From UBA11891 sp003533785 (GTDB lineage Bacteria; Bacteroidota; Bacteroidia; Flavobacteriales; Flavobacteriaceae): a stretch of 64,000 nt of DNA. The notes under the pieces are model-generated. The model saw nothing but the letters and a program-made list of their open reading frames with translations, did not search any database and had not been told where the DNA came from. Where the stretch lies: contig CATFEX010000015.1 of assembly GCA_949511625.1 (NCBI GenBank), positions 1-64,000 of the forward strand. Direction: 5' to 3'. Numbering within the stretch: position 1 is the stretch's first letter; each line of letters begins with the position of its first letter. The position numbers were made by a program, and so were the translations under genes. This document shows, piece by piece, positions 43,631-53,102 of the stretch.

Positions 43631-44403
43631 GTTATAAAAGAATTTTAATATTGATTTTGACGGGGCTTTTCTGGGGAGGCTGTAAGTCGGTTGCCGTTTT
43701 GCCGACAAAGGCTCCAGTCAACAAAGTTGACTTAAAACTTTTGGCTAAAGAAATACAAAAGCAGCACCCACAATTCAATCATCTCAGGGGTAGGCTCAAA
43801 GCCACCTACGACAATGGAAAAAACAAGCAACAAGTCGTCGTTAGTTTACGGATGACTCAAAACCAAAAAATTTGGATGAGTGCCAATATGCTGATCCCAA
43901 TCGCCAAACTTATGCTTACCCCCAAAGAAGTTCAGTTTTACGAAAAGTTTCAAAAAACGTTTTTTGAGGGTGAGATAGCTTTTATCAATCGGTTATTCAA
44001 CACTGAATTTGGATTTAAAAACATACAAGACCTCCTATTGGGAGTCCCAGTTCTATTGCCTCAAAAGGGAAAGTGGCGACAAATCACCAACCCTATTGAT
44101 TATGTTTTGACGCCCAGGGGGAGCCTAAAAGACCTCCAACCGACATACTTTGTCAATCCGACAACCTTTCTTCTAAAAGAACAGCGATTTGTGTTGCCGC
44201 AGGGGCAAAACATACTATCCTTTAAGTATCCAGAATATCAGAACGTAGGCGGACAGAACCTTCCCAAGCGAGTCGAAATTTCTTATTTTGATGGCAAGCA
44301 GCTGTTGCAGTTGCAGTTGGAGTTTTCCCGGTTAACCTTCCCCAAAAAAATCACTTTCCCCTTTGAAATACCAGAAGGGTACCAACCCATCGTGCTGAAA
44401 TGA
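43627..44403 (+). CDS. DUF4292 family lipoprotein
   Basis: 258 residues with a lipoprotein signal ending at GLFWGGC (Cys19). The conserved core KIWMSANMLIPIAKLMLTPKEVQFYEK and FFEGEIAFINRLFNTEFGF matches DUF4292, which I relate to the LolA/LolB-like beta-sheet proteins by its LTPKxVxFYxK...YF pattern. It is probably an outer-membrane lipoprotein; role unknown. It overlaps the following EnvC-like gene by 4 bases. Confidence 0.8.
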   Translation: MSYKRILILILTGLFWGGCKSVAVLPTKAPVNKVDLKLLAKEIQKQHPQFNHLRGRLKATYDNGKNKQQVVVSLRMTQNQKIWMSANMLIPIAKLMLTPKEVQFYEKFQKTFFEGEIAFINRLFNTEFGFKNIQDLLLGVPVLLPQKGKWRQITNPIDYVLTPRGSLKDLQPTYFVNPTTFLLKEQRFVLPQGQNILSFKYPEYQNVGGQNLPKRVEISYFDGKQLLQLQLEFSRLTFPKKITFPFEIPEGYQPIVLK

Positions 44404-45620
44404 TCTATCGAGTGTTTTCATTGATTGTTTTTATGCTGGTGCTTAGCCCGCCTGTACTTGGACAGGAGAACAAAACGCGTCAACAAGAATTGGAAGCACA
44501 ACGTCAACGCTTGCAAAAGGAAATCAAACAGATCAATCGGCTTTTGTACTCCAACCGATCACAGCGCAAATCAGCGGTGGGAGAGGTAGAGGATTTGGAA
44601 GTAAAACTCAACGTGCGTCAACGCCTGATCCAAGTGAGTAATCAACAGGCGAATTATTTGACGCAACGCATCACAATTAACGAAAAAGAGATAGACCGAC
44701 TTCGCAAAGAGGTTCAACAAGCCAAAGAGGACTATGCCAAAATGATTCAGGAATCGTATAAAAGTCAATCCGAACAAAACCGATTGATGTTTTTATTTTC
44801 TTCGGAAAATTTGTTGCAAGCCTATAAGCGCATTCAGTATATGAAACAGTATGCCCGATTTCGAAAACGCCAAGCTGTAGAAATCGCCGAAAAAACAGTC
44901 TTGCTTCAAGACCTCAATACAACGTTGATTGCACAGCGGGAACAAAAGAAAAAATTGATTAGTGAAAACCGGGTTGCTCAGCAGACGCTTAAGAAAGAAA
45001 GGCGACAGCAGCAAAGCATGATTCAACAACTCAGAAGGAAAAGCCGCAGCCTCACCGCTCAAATTCGTAAAAAACAACAGCAGTCAGATGCCATAGATCA
45101 AGAAATCCAACGCCTGATTCGTGAAGCCATTGCAGCATCTAACAAAAAAGCTGGAAAAAAAACAAAAGCTACTTTTGCTATGACCCCCGATGAAAAACTC
45201 ATCGCGTCAAATATGGAAGCCAATCGAGGACGTTTGCCTTGGCCTGTAGTGGAAGGAGTCATCACGCAACGGTTCGGCACTCAGCCGCACCCTGTCGTTC
45301 GCACGACCATGATCAAAAGTACTGGGATCACCATCGCTACAGCCCCAGAAAGTGACGCTAGAGCCGTCTTCGAAGGGGTGGTGATGTCAATCTTAAGTTT
45401 TAAAGGGAGCAACCCTACGGTCTTGGTTAAGCACGGAAATTACATCACTGCCTACAAAAACTTAGGGAAAGTATATGTGAAAAAAGGGGACAAGATTAAA
45501 ACCAAACAAGCCGTTGGACAGGTGTTTACAAATCCAGTTGACGGCAAGACCAGTTTACAGTTTAGCCTATTTCAGGCATCCAAACCCCAAAACCCCAAAT
45601 TGTGGTTAGCCCGACTGTAA
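44400..45620 (+). CDS. EnvC-like murein hydrolase activator with degenerate M23 domain
   Basis: 406 residues. A Sec signal (MIYRVFSLIVFMLVLSPPVLG) is followed by a long coiled coil (about 25-240, starting RQQELEAQRQRLQKEIKQIN) and a LytM domain (about 280-400). In that domain the zinc ligands are gone: the usual HxxxD is STGITIA and the HxH strand is LQFSLF. Hence it is most likely a non-catalytic activator of an amidase in cell separation, as EnvC is in E. coli. It lies in an operon with the nucleotidyltransferase and the DUF4292 lipoprotein. Confidence 0.87.
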   Translation: MIYRVFSLIVFMLVLSPPVLGQENKTRQQELEAQRQRLQKEIKQINRLLYSNRSQRKSAVGEVEDLEVKLNVRQRLIQVSNQQANYLTQRITINEKEIDRLRKEVQQAKEDYAKMIQESYKSQSEQNRLMFLFSSENLLQAYKRIQYMKQYARFRKRQAVEIAEKTVLLQDLNTTLIAQREQKKKLISENRVAQQTLKKERRQQQSMIQQLRRKSRSLTAQIRKKQQQSDAIDQEIQRLIREAIAASNKKAGKKTKATFAMTPDEKLIASNMEANRGRLPWPVVEGVITQRFGTQPHPVVRTTMIKSTGITIATAPESDARAVFEGVVMSILSFKGSNPTVLVKHGNYITAYKNLGKVYVKKGDKIKTKQAVGQVFTNPVDGKTSLQFSLFQASKPQNPKLWLARL

Positions 45621-45641
45621 GGAAACAGAAATTACTCGAGA

Positions 45642-46631
45642 TTAATTTTCTTCCAAATACCAAGCTTCTTCTTCGAGGGTATACTTGATATAATAAAGCA
45701 AATTAATAGCTTCTTTTTTCGAGGTGTATCTTCCATAAGCGACACGATGTAATCCCTCTGGGTTAATGACAGCATAAGCAGCAGAATAGCCTTGGGATTT
45801 CAAATCTTCCAATTTGCGTTCGGCATTATTCATGTCTCGAAAGGTACCAGCAATGATACTGAAGTACGGTTGATCCAATTCAGAGACCGATTCGGAGTCG
45901 TACGCAACACCCTCTTCAGCGGCCAGATTGAGCTCAATCTTGGAAAGGGCCCCTAAATCAAAGGTGGCTTTGGCGACATTGGATTGGATTCTTTTTTGGG
46001 CCAATTCTTGATTTTTGGCTCGTTCGCTTTGTAGATACTGATCACCAAAGTAATAGCCTCCACCAGCAAGGGCAACGCCCAAAATGCCAATGACAGCATA
46101 GCGTAATACAGAGGAGCCTCCCTTGGTTTCTTTATCCTCGGGGGTAAACATTAAATTTTCATTATTCTCTTCCATAATTGAAAAGACTTTTAAAGGTTCT
46201 GTTTTTTTTGCCACAGGCACCAAGGGTGTCCGGGTAAACATACGTAGTCCAAACGCATCTTTGTCGTAATTTATTTTACCGTAAGGTAAAAATTCTATTT
46301 TTTTGGCTGCATTTAGGCGCATTTCACCCAAATTACCCAGGCTAAGGGGCTGTGTTTGAAGTTTTTGTTTCCAAACAATAACTTCTTTTTCAATCAAACG
46401 CAAGGCCCCTTCGTAGGAAAGTTCCTGCTTTTGTGCCATATAATGGGCCAGCACACCATCATTGTTTTTCAAAAGGGTATTAAAAGTCAGTTCGCGACGA
46501 AAAGGACGAAATACCCCATTGGAATAATCAATTTCCACTGGAAAAGAACGGGTAACAAAAGCCCCAAAATCGGGAATGGTTACACATTCGTATTGATACA
46601 ATAATTCTCGCAAATAATACGCTAGACTCAT
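45642..46631 (-). CDS. HU-like (CCDC81) and SPOR domain membrane protein
   Basis: 329 residues. The N-terminal part (about 1-140) is an HU/IHF-like domain of the CCDC81 bacterial type (YYLRELLYQYECVTIPDFGAFVTR). One membrane helix follows (about 177-195, AVIGILGVALAGGGYYFG), then a linker and a C-terminal SPOR domain (about 250-325, YFSIIAGTFRDMNNAERKLEDLKSQGY). SPOR domains bind denuded glycan at division sites, so the protein may link cytoplasmic and septal components. The start ATG lies 5 bases from a good promoter box. Confidence 0.85.
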   Translation of the reverse strand: MSLAYYLRELLYQYECVTIPDFGAFVTRSFPVEIDYSNGVFRPFRRELTFNTLLKNNDGVLAHYMAQKQELSYEGALRLIEKEVIVWKQKLQTQPLSLGNLGEMRLNAAKKIEFLPYGKINYDKDAFGLRMFTRTPLVPVAKKTEPLKVFSIMEENNENLMFTPEDKETKGGSSVLRYAVIGILGVALAGGGYYFGDQYLQSERAKNQELAQKRIQSNVAKATFDLGALSKIELNLAAEEGVAYDSESVSELDQPYFSIIAGTFRDMNNAERKLEDLKSQGYSAAYAVINPEGLHRVAYGRYTSKKEAINLLYYIKYTLEEEAWYLEEN

Positions 46632-46636
46632 CTTTT

Positions 46637-46667
46637 CAAATGTAGGAAAACCCTTTGGTATTCAAAA
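46637..46667 (-). promoter_or_regulatory. Promoter of the HU/SPOR gene, abutting its start codon
   Basis: On the minus strand TTTTG (complement of 46663-46667), an 18-base spacer and TACATTTG (complement of 46637-46644) match both Bacteroidota boxes. Only AAAAG separates the -7 box from the ATG at 46631, which predicts a leaderless mRNA from a well-formed promoter. Confidence 0.7.
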
Positions 46668-46712
46668 CGAGAAAAAACGAAACTTCGTATTTTAGTAGCA
46701 ACCCCAATTTTT

Positions 46713-47798
46713 ATGAACAGACTGACTGCTTGTTTGACCTTGAGACTCCTCCCTGGAATTGGCCCCATCACTGCACAAAAGCTAGTGCATACTTATGGAA
46801 GCCCAGAGGCCATTTTTGATGCTCAACCCCACCCTGAAAAAGTACCTAACGAACGTTTGCGAAAACTCTTGGAAAAGGCTCGTTCGGTTCAAAAGGAAGT
46901 CGCAAGCATAAAAGAGTGGATGAAAAAAGAAGCCTTAATCCCCTTACTCTGGGGAACAGAAGCCTATCCATTGGCCTTAGCGCGATGTCCAGACGCTCCG
47001 CTATTGCTATTTTGTCGCGGGGAATTGGATTGGGAAGGGCGCCGCTGGTTGGCAGTAGTAGGGACCCGTCGTCCATCGGCTTATGGAGAAAAGAGCTGCC
47101 GAGCCCTCTTGGAAGCCATACAGCCCTACAATCCCGTTATTGTCTCTGGCTTAGCTTATGGAATTGATGCCGTAGCACATCAAACTGCTCTCGATTTGAA
47201 ATTGGATACCGTCGCATGTCTGCCTCATGCTTTTGGACAGCCGATTTATCCAGCACCGCATCAAAAGCTGTCCGTACGAATAGCACAACAGGGTGCTTTA
47301 GTATCGGACTTCATTCCGACACAGGGATTTGAACGCGGGCATTTTATTCAACGAAACCGACTCATCGCAGGTCTGTGTGAAGCGACGCTGGTTATTGAAA
47401 CAGGAGAAAAAGGCGGGAGTTTAATCACGGCCAATTTTGCCAGTCAATACGATCGCGAGCTCTATGCTTTGCCGGGGCCTATTCATTCCCAACAGAGCAG
47501 AGGCTGCCATGCTTTAATCCAATCCCGACAGGCAGAATTGATTGACTCGGTTGAGGTTCTCATCGAATCTCTGGGCTGGGCTGGCCTACAAAACCCAAAA
47601 CAAATAAGGATCCCGCTGGATTTGAGTCCAACCGGAGAAAAACTCTACAAACGAATGCTTCATAACGGAAAACAGAGCTTGGATAAATTAGCCAAGGCAG
47701 AAGGACTGTCTATTTCGGAGACGGCCATTGTTCTGATGGAATTGGAAATGAAAAAGGTGGTTCGCCCGCTGCCAGGGAAATACTTCGAGCTCCGCTAG
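46713..47798 (+). CDS. dprA: DNA-processing protein DprA
   Basis: 361 residues. Helix-hairpin-helix-like N-terminus (LRLLPGIGPITAQKLVHTYG), then the Rossmann-like DprA core with VVGTRRPSAYG, VSGLAYGIDAVAHQTAL, FIQRNRLIAGLCEATLVIE and GSLITANFASQYDRELYALPG. A winged-helix segment ends it. DprA loads RecA on incoming single-stranded DNA during transformation; recA itself is 3.6 kb away on the other strand. The stop tetramer CTAG is shared with trpS. Confidence 0.94.
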   Translation: MNRLTACLTLRLLPGIGPITAQKLVHTYGSPEAIFDAQPHPEKVPNERLRKLLEKARSVQKEVASIKEWMKKEALIPLLWGTEAYPLALARCPDAPLLLFCRGELDWEGRRWLAVVGTRRPSAYGEKSCRALLEAIQPYNPVIVSGLAYGIDAVAHQTALDLKLDTVACLPHAFGQPIYPAPHQKLSVRIAQQGALVSDFIPTQGFERGHFIQRNRLIAGLCEATLVIETGEKGGSLITANFASQYDRELYALPGPIHSQQSRGCHALIQSRQAELIDSVEVLIESLGWAGLQNPKQIRIPLDLSPTGEKLYKRMLHNGKQSLDKLAKAEGLSISETAIVLMELEMKKVVRPLPGKYFELR

Positions 47799-48763
47799 TA
47801 GCCCACTTTTTTTCGAACGCGCAGCAGGACTTCATTGGCAATTTCTCGAGCTCGGTCAGCGCCTTTGGCCAGAGCAATCTCAATTTCTTGAGGATGTTCC
47901 ATATAGTAGTCGAACAGCTTACGTTCTTCAGTAAATCGTGAGCAAATTAGTTCGTATAGGGCTTGCTTGGCATGTCCATAGCCCATGCCCCCTGCCAAAT
48001 AATCTTTGCGTAGGGCGGCGGTTTGTATAGCGTCTGCCAACAATTCATAGAGGGCAAACACATTACAGGAGTCGGGATTTTTCGGTTCTTCCAAGGGGGT
48101 GCTGTCGGTTTGAATCTTCATCACTTGTTTTCGCAAAGCGGTGTCGGCTAAAAAGATATTGAGGGTATTCTCTTTGGATTTACTCATTTTTTGTCCATCA
48201 GTACCGGGGATGTATTGTGCTTCCTTTTGAACAGAGGCCTGGGGAAGGACAAAAGTTTCCCCCATCTGGTTGTTGAATCGAGTGGCTACATCTCGCGTCA
48301 TTTCCAGATGCTGCAACTGATCTTTTCCCACCGGAACCACTTCAGCGTCGTACAGCAATATATCGGCGGCCATCAGCATGGGGTAACTAAACAAACCGGC
48401 ATTGACGTCGGACAAGCGATCTGCTTTGTCTTTGAAGGAATGTGCTAGGGTCAGGCGTTGGTAGGGGAAGTAGCAGCTGAGGTACCAGGCGAGTTCTGTG
48501 GTTTGGCTGACGTCACTTTGGCGATAGAACACGGTTTTCTCAGTATCGAGGCCGCAGGCCAACCAGGCTGCCGCGGTAGCTCGAGTATTATCACGGAGGG
48601 TCGCTCCTTCTTTGATCTGCGTGAGGGAATGCAAGTCCGCAATAAAAAGAAAAGATTCATCGGCGGAAGCTTTTGACAGTTCAATAGCCGGAAGGATAGC
48701 GCCAAGAAGGTTACCGAGATGCGGAGTACCTGTGGATTGTACGCCAGTAAGAACTCGTGCCAT
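47795..48763 (-). CDS. trpS: Tryptophan--tRNA ligase
   Basis: 322 residues, full length. The class I motifs are TGTPHLGNLLGA (HIGH position) and GTDGQKMSKSKENTLNIF (KMSKS). Other signs are LFIADLHSLTQIKEG and VPVGKDQLQHLEMTRDVATRFN. It attaches Trp to tRNA-Trp. A TTTG-(20)-TATCTTTG promoter lies upstream. Confidence 0.96.
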   Translation of the reverse strand: MARVLTGVQSTGTPHLGNLLGAILPAIELSKASADESFLFIADLHSLTQIKEGATLRDNTRATAAAWLACGLDTEKTVFYRQSDVSQTTELAWYLSCYFPYQRLTLAHSFKDKADRLSDVNAGLFSYPMLMAADILLYDAEVVPVGKDQLQHLEMTRDVATRFNNQMGETFVLPQASVQKEAQYIPGTDGQKMSKSKENTLNIFLADTALRKQVMKIQTDSTPLEEPKNPDSCNVFALYELLADAIQTAALRKDYLAGGMGYGHAKQALYELICSRFTEERKLFDYYMEHPQEIEIALAKGADRAREIANEVLLRVRKKVGY

Positions 48764-48788
48764 AAGAATGCTGAATATTAGTGATTCA

Positions 48789-48820
48789 CAAAGATATTTT
48801 TTTTGATCGGCGCACCCAAA
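48789..48820 (-). promoter_or_regulatory. Promoter of trpS
   Basis: On the minus strand TTTG (complement of 48817-48820) and TATCTTTG (complement of 48789-48796) are 20 bases apart. The -7 box is 25 bases before the ATG at 48763, a conventional leader. Confidence 0.65.
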
Positions 48821-48848
48821 AGCCAGCCGTCCATTTCTAAAAAAAAGC

Positions 48849-48856
48849 TACTTTTG
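48849..48856 (+). promoter_or_regulatory. -7 promoter box of plsC, 4 bases from its start codon
   Basis: TACTTTTG fits TAnnTTTG; GTCC alone separates it from the ATG at 48861. As for ybeY and folB, the transcript probably starts at or beside the ATG. Confidence 0.5.
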
Positions 48857-48860
48857 GTCC

Positions 48861-49646
48861 ATGCGTCGTATACTATTAATTGTATGGCGGGTTTGGTTCT
48901 ATACGCTGGCGGCAATTCCCGTATTGGTCTTGTTCCCCCTCTTGGTGGTCTTGGTTTTTTTACCCAATGGGTATCCCTCCATTTTTTGGATTGCCCGCAA
49001 TATTTGGTCTCCTTTTATTTTGATTGGAACAGGTTTTTGGACGCAAATCAAAAATATTTCTGGCGCCAAGCACAATCAAAGCTACCTGCTCATCGCCAAT
49101 CACACCAGTTATATCGATCCTTTTTTAATTTTACGGGCCTGGAAAACACCTTTTGTCTTTGTGGGAAAAAAAGAATTGGTTGAGATTCCGATTTTCGGAT
49201 TCATCTACAAACGCGCCGCCATCATGGTCGATCGCTCGGACAAGAAGAGTCGGTTTGCGGTATATGGCTTGGCCAACAAGGTGATTCATGGAGGCTATAG
49301 CGTGTGTATTTTTCCCGAAAAAGATTATTTGGATGAAGCCATCCTATTGAACGAATTCAAACGGGGAGCTTTTAAATTGGCGATTGAACACCAGTTGCCT
49401 ATTCTACCGATGGTCTTCTACGATCCCAAGCGAATGTTTCCTTGGCACACCTATTTTGGGTTTCCAGGGGTGATGCGGATTGAGATTCACCCTCCCTTTG
49501 AGACGGAAGGCTATACGGAAGAGGACATTCTTGAGTTGCAAAAAAAAGCACGAGAATTCATTCATGGGAAACTTTTGGCTGACCCCAAGCAGCGAGCAGT
49601 AACCGCCGTAGGGAAATGGGAAAGCCTTTATCCTTCTGGCAGGTAG
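48861..49646 (+). CDS. plsC: 1-acyl-sn-glycerol-3-phosphate acyltransferase
   Basis: 261 residues. An N-terminal pair of hydrophobic segments (YTLAAIPVLVLFPLLVVLVF) is followed by the catalytic block I, NHTSYIDPFLI (HX4D, with N-H-T-S-Y-I-D), block II FVGKKELVEIPIFG, and block III IFPEKDYLDEA. It makes phosphatidic acid in membrane lipid synthesis. The 3' end overlaps the convergent phzF-like gene by 19 bases. Confidence 0.9.
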   Translation: MRRILLIVWRVWFYTLAAIPVLVLFPLLVVLVFLPNGYPSIFWIARNIWSPFILIGTGFWTQIKNISGAKHNQSYLLIANHTSYIDPFLILRAWKTPFVFVGKKELVEIPIFGFIYKRAAIMVDRSDKKSRFAVYGLANKVIHGGYSVCIFPEKDYLDEAILLNEFKRGAFKLAIEHQLPILPMVFYDPKRMFPWHTYFGFPGVMRIEIHPPFETEGYTEEDILELQKKAREFIHGKLLADPKQRAVTAVGKWESLYPSGR

Positions 49647-50425
49647 ATCTCTCCTTTTAGGTAGAGTTGAGCATGCCCTCCTATCCGAACGCGATCGCCC
49701 AAATCTTCACAATCCAATACCCCTTTGCGAGCTGAAATTTGCTGCGCTTTCATACGTTTTTTCCCCAGTTTGGGTGCCCAAAGGGGAATCAAGGAAGTGT
49801 GGGCCGAGCCCGTTACATAGTCTTCATCCACTCCGGTTTGCGGAGCAAAGAACCGAGAGACAAAATCCACCGTATCTCCTGCAGCAGTAACAATCAAGCC
49901 GCGTTCGCCCAACTGTTGGATCCACTGCATATTGGGTTGCAATGCCGCCACGGCGGTTTCGTTTTCCACCACAACCATAAAATCAGTTTCGCCTTTCCAA
50001 TATTCTAGTGGCACAACACCCAAGCTTTGTTCGGCACCATCCAGCGGGGAGATAGGGGCGATGCGATCTGTTGGGAAATTGAGAAAGAGTTGCTCACCTT
50101 CTTGTTGGACGCTAAGCCGCCCTTTGTTGAGGGTCTGAAACCGGAGGGTTTCCTGCGAGACTTTCAATACATTTTTAAGCACATAAGCAGCTGCCAAGGT
50201 GGCGTGACCACAGAGGTCTACCTCCACATCGGGAGTAAACCAGCGAATGTGATATTCTTCGCCTTTGGGAACGACAAACGCCGTTTCCGCTAAATTGTTT
50301 TCATTTCCAATGGCCTGCATTTGGGAATCAGGCAACCAATCCTCAAGCACGCACACGGCGGCAGGATTGCCTCCAAACACCCGGTCGGTAAAGGCGTCTA
50401 CTTGATAGAGCGTGAGCACAGACAT
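49628..50425 (-). CDS. PhzF family isomerase
   Basis: 265 residues of the two-domain PhzF/diaminopimelate-epimerase fold: YQVDAFTDRVFGGNPAAVCVLE, NENNLAETAFVV with the conserved active-site Glu, IRWFTPDVEVDLCGHATLAAAYVL, and in the second half the DEDYVTGSAHTSLIPLW-type motif (VDEDYVTGSAHTSL). Most PhzF homologues outside phenazine producers have unknown substrates. The gene begins 3 bases after recA ends, so it is in the recA transcript. Confidence 0.88.
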   Translation of the reverse strand: MSVLTLYQVDAFTDRVFGGNPAAVCVLEDWLPDSQMQAIGNENNLAETAFVVPKGEEYHIRWFTPDVEVDLCGHATLAAAYVLKNVLKVSQETLRFQTLNKGRLSVQQEGEQLFLNFPTDRIAPISPLDGAEQSLGVVPLEYWKGETDFMVVVENETAVAALQPNMQWIQQLGERGLIVTAAGDTVDFVSRFFAPQTGVDEDYVTGSAHTSLIPLWAPKLGKKRMKAQQISARKGVLDCEDLGDRVRIGGHAQLYLKGEIYLPEG

Positions 50426-50428
50426 GTT

Positions 50429-51436
50429 TTATTCCTCAACGACTTTAAGGGCATTTTTGATTTTGTCTTCCAGTTCCTCCATCAGTTCGGGATTGTCTTC
50501 CAGAAGGGTTTTCACAGAATCGCGGCCCTGGCCCAATTTGGTATCGCCATAGCTAAACCAAGAACCACTTTTTTTGATCAGTTCGTAGTTCACTCCCAAG
50601 TCAATGATTTCCCCAATTTTGGAGATTCCTTCCCCGTACATGATGTCAAATTCGGTAGTTTTAAAGGGCGGGGCCACTTTATTTTTAACCACCTTCACTC
50701 GGGTTTTATTACCCATGACGTCGGCATCGGCATTTTTAATTTGGGTAGAGCGGCGGATATCCAAGCGGACCGAAGCATAAAACTTTAAGGCATTCCCCCC
50801 TGTGGTGGTCTCGGGATTGCCAAACATAACTCCAATTTTTTCTCGCAGCTGGTTGATAAAGAAGACCGTACAATTTGTTTTGCTGATGGATCCCGTTAGT
50901 TTTCGCAAGGCTTGAGACATCAAGCGGGCGTGCAAGCCCATTTTGGAATCCCCCATTTCCCCTTCGATTTCGCTTTTGGGTGTGAGGGCGGCTACAGAAT
51001 CAATCACCACAATATCCACCGCTCCCGAGCGGATCAGGTTATCGGCAATCTCCAAAGCTTGCTCTCCGTGATCGGGTTGGGAGATGATCAGCTCGCTGAT
51101 ATCCACTCCCAACTTCTCGGCATAGAAGCGATCGAAGGCGTGCTCCGCATCGATGAAGGCAGCGATCCCTCCCGCTTTTTGACATTCGGCAATGGCGTGA
51201 AGAGTAAGGGTTGTTTTTCCAGAGGATTCTGGGCCGTAGATTTCAATCACTCGACCGCGCGGATAGCCGCCCACGCCCAAGGCAATATCCAAGCCTAAGG
51301 AACCCGAAGAAATGGCCTCCACATCTTCAATGACTTCATCGCCCAATTTCATCACCGAGCCTTTGCCATAGGTTTTATCCAGTTTGTCCAGGGTGAGCTG
51401 GAGCGCTTTGAGTTTTGCTGCTTTATCGTCTGCCAT
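50429..51436 (-). CDS. recA: Recombinase RecA
   Basis: 335 residues, normal for Bacteroidota RecA with its short C-terminus. The Walker A loop GPESSGKTT is near residue 70. Further marks are AFIDAEHAFD, VVIDSVAALTPKSEIEGEMGD (Walker B) and FINQLREKIGVMFGNPETTTGGNALKFYASVRLDIRR, shown in parts. It drives homologous recombination and the SOS response. No LexA-type palindrome was recognised upstream. Confidence 0.97.
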   Translation of the reverse strand: MADDKAAKLKALQLTLDKLDKTYGKGSVMKLGDEVIEDVEAISSGSLGLDIALGVGGYPRGRVIEIYGPESSGKTTLTLHAIAECQKAGGIAAFIDAEHAFDRFYAEKLGVDISELIISQPDHGEQALEIADNLIRSGAVDIVVIDSVAALTPKSEIEGEMGDSKMGLHARLMSQALRKLTGSISKTNCTVFFINQLREKIGVMFGNPETTTGGNALKFYASVRLDIRRSTQIKNADADVMGNKTRVKVVKNKVAPPFKTTEFDIMYGEGISKIGEIIDLGVNYELIKKSGSWFSYGDTKLGQGRDSVKTLLEDNPELMEELEDKIKNALKVVEE

Positions 51437-51587
51437 AATCGATTATTTTTTCGGTCATAGCTAAAGTACCAAAATCTCTGGTGTAGGAGAATTCCTCCTC
51501 CAACGGATTATTAACAAAAAGAAGGAGAAAAGCTTTCCGTTCAAATACAGAGAATGTTGTACTTTCAAGGCACTAAACAATAGAACA

Positions 51588-52913
51588 ATGCGTGTTTTTC
51601 TTCTTTTTCTTTTTGTGACCCTTTCGCTCAGTGCCCAACATATTCTTCCCTTGCGAGAACGTGCGGCTGCTATTGAAGCTGTACAGGAAGAGCGACTCAA
51701 CACCCTTTTGCCGAAACTGATGGCAGAAAACGACCTGGACCTCTGGGTCCTCATCACTCGAGAGTACAACGAAGACCCAGTCGTGAGAACCCTCCTTCCA
51801 CCCACCTGGTTGAACGCCCGGCGCCGAACGATCCTAGTATTTGCCAAAGACCCCAAAACGGGAGCTGTAGAACGGGTGGCGATGACCCGTTATGCCTTTG
51901 GGAAATTCTTCCCTTCGGTCTGGAACAAAGAAAAACAACCCGACCAGTGGCAGGCGCTGGCGGACTATATTTTGGCAAAAGCGCCGAAGAAAATAGGTAT
52001 CAATACCTCAGAAGGCTATGGCATAGCCGATGGGCTGGCACATACAGACTACCAAGGGCTCTATTCGGCTTTGCCGCCGCGCTACCGCCAGCGCTTGGTC
52101 TCGGCAGAAGCACTTGCTGTCGCTTGGATCGAAACCCGAACACCCAAGGAAATGCTTCTCTTTCAACAACTCACGGAAATCACGCACCGCATCATTGCCG
52201 AAGCATTTTCCACCGAAGTAATCACCCCAGGAGTGACCACTACCGAAGATGTGGTTTGGTGGCTGCGAGAGAAAGTGAGCGGTTTGGGCCTAGACACTTG
52301 GTTTCACCCTACAGTGGACGTACAACGCAACGAAGCCAGCGACCTCTACGCCTTTGATGGCCAACAAAAACTGGACGTGATTCAAGCGGGCGACCTCCTC
52401 CACTGCGATTTTGGAATCACCTACCTCACCCTCAATACAGACTGTCAGGAACTGGCCTATGTTCTTCGTCCCGGAGAAAAAAAGGCTCCCGCCTATTTGG
52501 AAGCTGCTTTGGCGGCGGGAAACCGGGTACAAGACCTTTTTACCGACCGCTTCAAAACAGGTCGAACGGGCAACGCCACACTTAAGATGAGCTTGGACGC
52601 CGGCCGCGCCGAAGGCTTGCGTCCGCACATCTATACCCATCCTTTGGGAACCTACGGCCATTCGGCCGGAACCACTTTTGGCATGTGGGACGCCCAAGAC
52701 GGAGTACCCGGCAATGGCGACCACCCCCTGCGAGAGAACACCGCCTATGCCATTGAACTCAACACCAAGGTTTTCCTTCCGGAATGGGACAAAGACATTC
52801 GCGTGATGCTGGAAGAACCAGGCTTTTGGGGCAGCAACGGCTTTCGCTATATCCACGGCCGACAAACCCAACTCCTTTTGGTGGGTGGACAAGGGAGCCA
52901 TTTGGGGGAATGA
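51588..52913 (+). CDS. M24 family (Xaa-Pro peptidase-like) metallopeptidase, exported
   Basis: 441 residues with a Sec signal (MRVFLLFLFVTLSLSAQ). The N-terminal creatinase-like domain (about 20-175; LPKLMAENDLDLWVLITREYNEDPV) precedes a pita-bread domain. In the latter, metal ligands are visible in LLHCDFGITYLTLNTDCQEL, the His in THPLGTYGHSAG, and AYAIELNTKV. The position of the last ligand, HGRQTQLLLV, has Gln where Glu is common. It may be a secreted dipeptidase acting in the periplasm. A weak GC-rich hairpin follows. Confidence 0.88.
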   Translation: MRVFLLFLFVTLSLSAQHILPLRERAAAIEAVQEERLNTLLPKLMAENDLDLWVLITREYNEDPVVRTLLPPTWLNARRRTILVFAKDPKTGAVERVAMTRYAFGKFFPSVWNKEKQPDQWQALADYILAKAPKKIGINTSEGYGIADGLAHTDYQGLYSALPPRYRQRLVSAEALAVAWIETRTPKEMLLFQQLTEITHRIIAEAFSTEVITPGVTTTEDVVWWLREKVSGLGLDTWFHPTVDVQRNEASDLYAFDGQQKLDVIQAGDLLHCDFGITYLTLNTDCQELAYVLRPGEKKAPAYLEAALAAGNRVQDLFTDRFKTGRTGNATLKMSLDAGRAEGLRPHIYTHPLGTYGHSAGTTFGMWDAQDGVPGNGDHPLRENTAYAIELNTKVFLPEWDKDIRVMLEEPGFWGSNGFRYIHGRQTQLLLVGGQGSHLGE

Positions 52914-53102
52914 GCTAGGAAAACCCCTCCAAAGAGGGGCTTTGCCTAACCGGCTCAAATTAGGACTTTTGTTGAACAATAGGGCCTAGAGTTTATCGGC
53001 ACAGTCATTGAAACGGCTAGTAAGATCATATAACGATTCTTTCAGCTGCTGTCTTTCATGTCGGTTAGACCACCGTAACTGACCGTGCCTTGCAGCTTAT
53101 GA
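52914..53102. other. Decayed intergenic stretch with a hairpin and coding-like traces
   Basis: No intact gene. Just past the M24 stop, CCCCTC (52924-52929) and GAGGGG (52934-52939) form a perfect 6-bp hairpin; T4 follows on the minus strand only. A stop-bounded minus-strand stretch of about 34 codons ending with TAG at 52986-52988 reads like protein (for example GQLRWSNRHERQQLKESLYD) but has no start codon and no recognised family. It may be the tail of a lost gene. The DUF4268 remnant begins at its right edge. Confidence 0.4.

Noticed and set aside
50321..50788. 155-codon open frame opposite phzF and recA
   Set aside because: Antisense to well-defined recA coding sequence with no domain pattern.
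52290..52979. 229-codon open frame on the minus strand, opposite the M24 peptidase gene
   Set aside because: Shadow of a GC-rich coding gene; no recognised motif, and the plus-strand product is a clear M24 enzyme with signal peptide.
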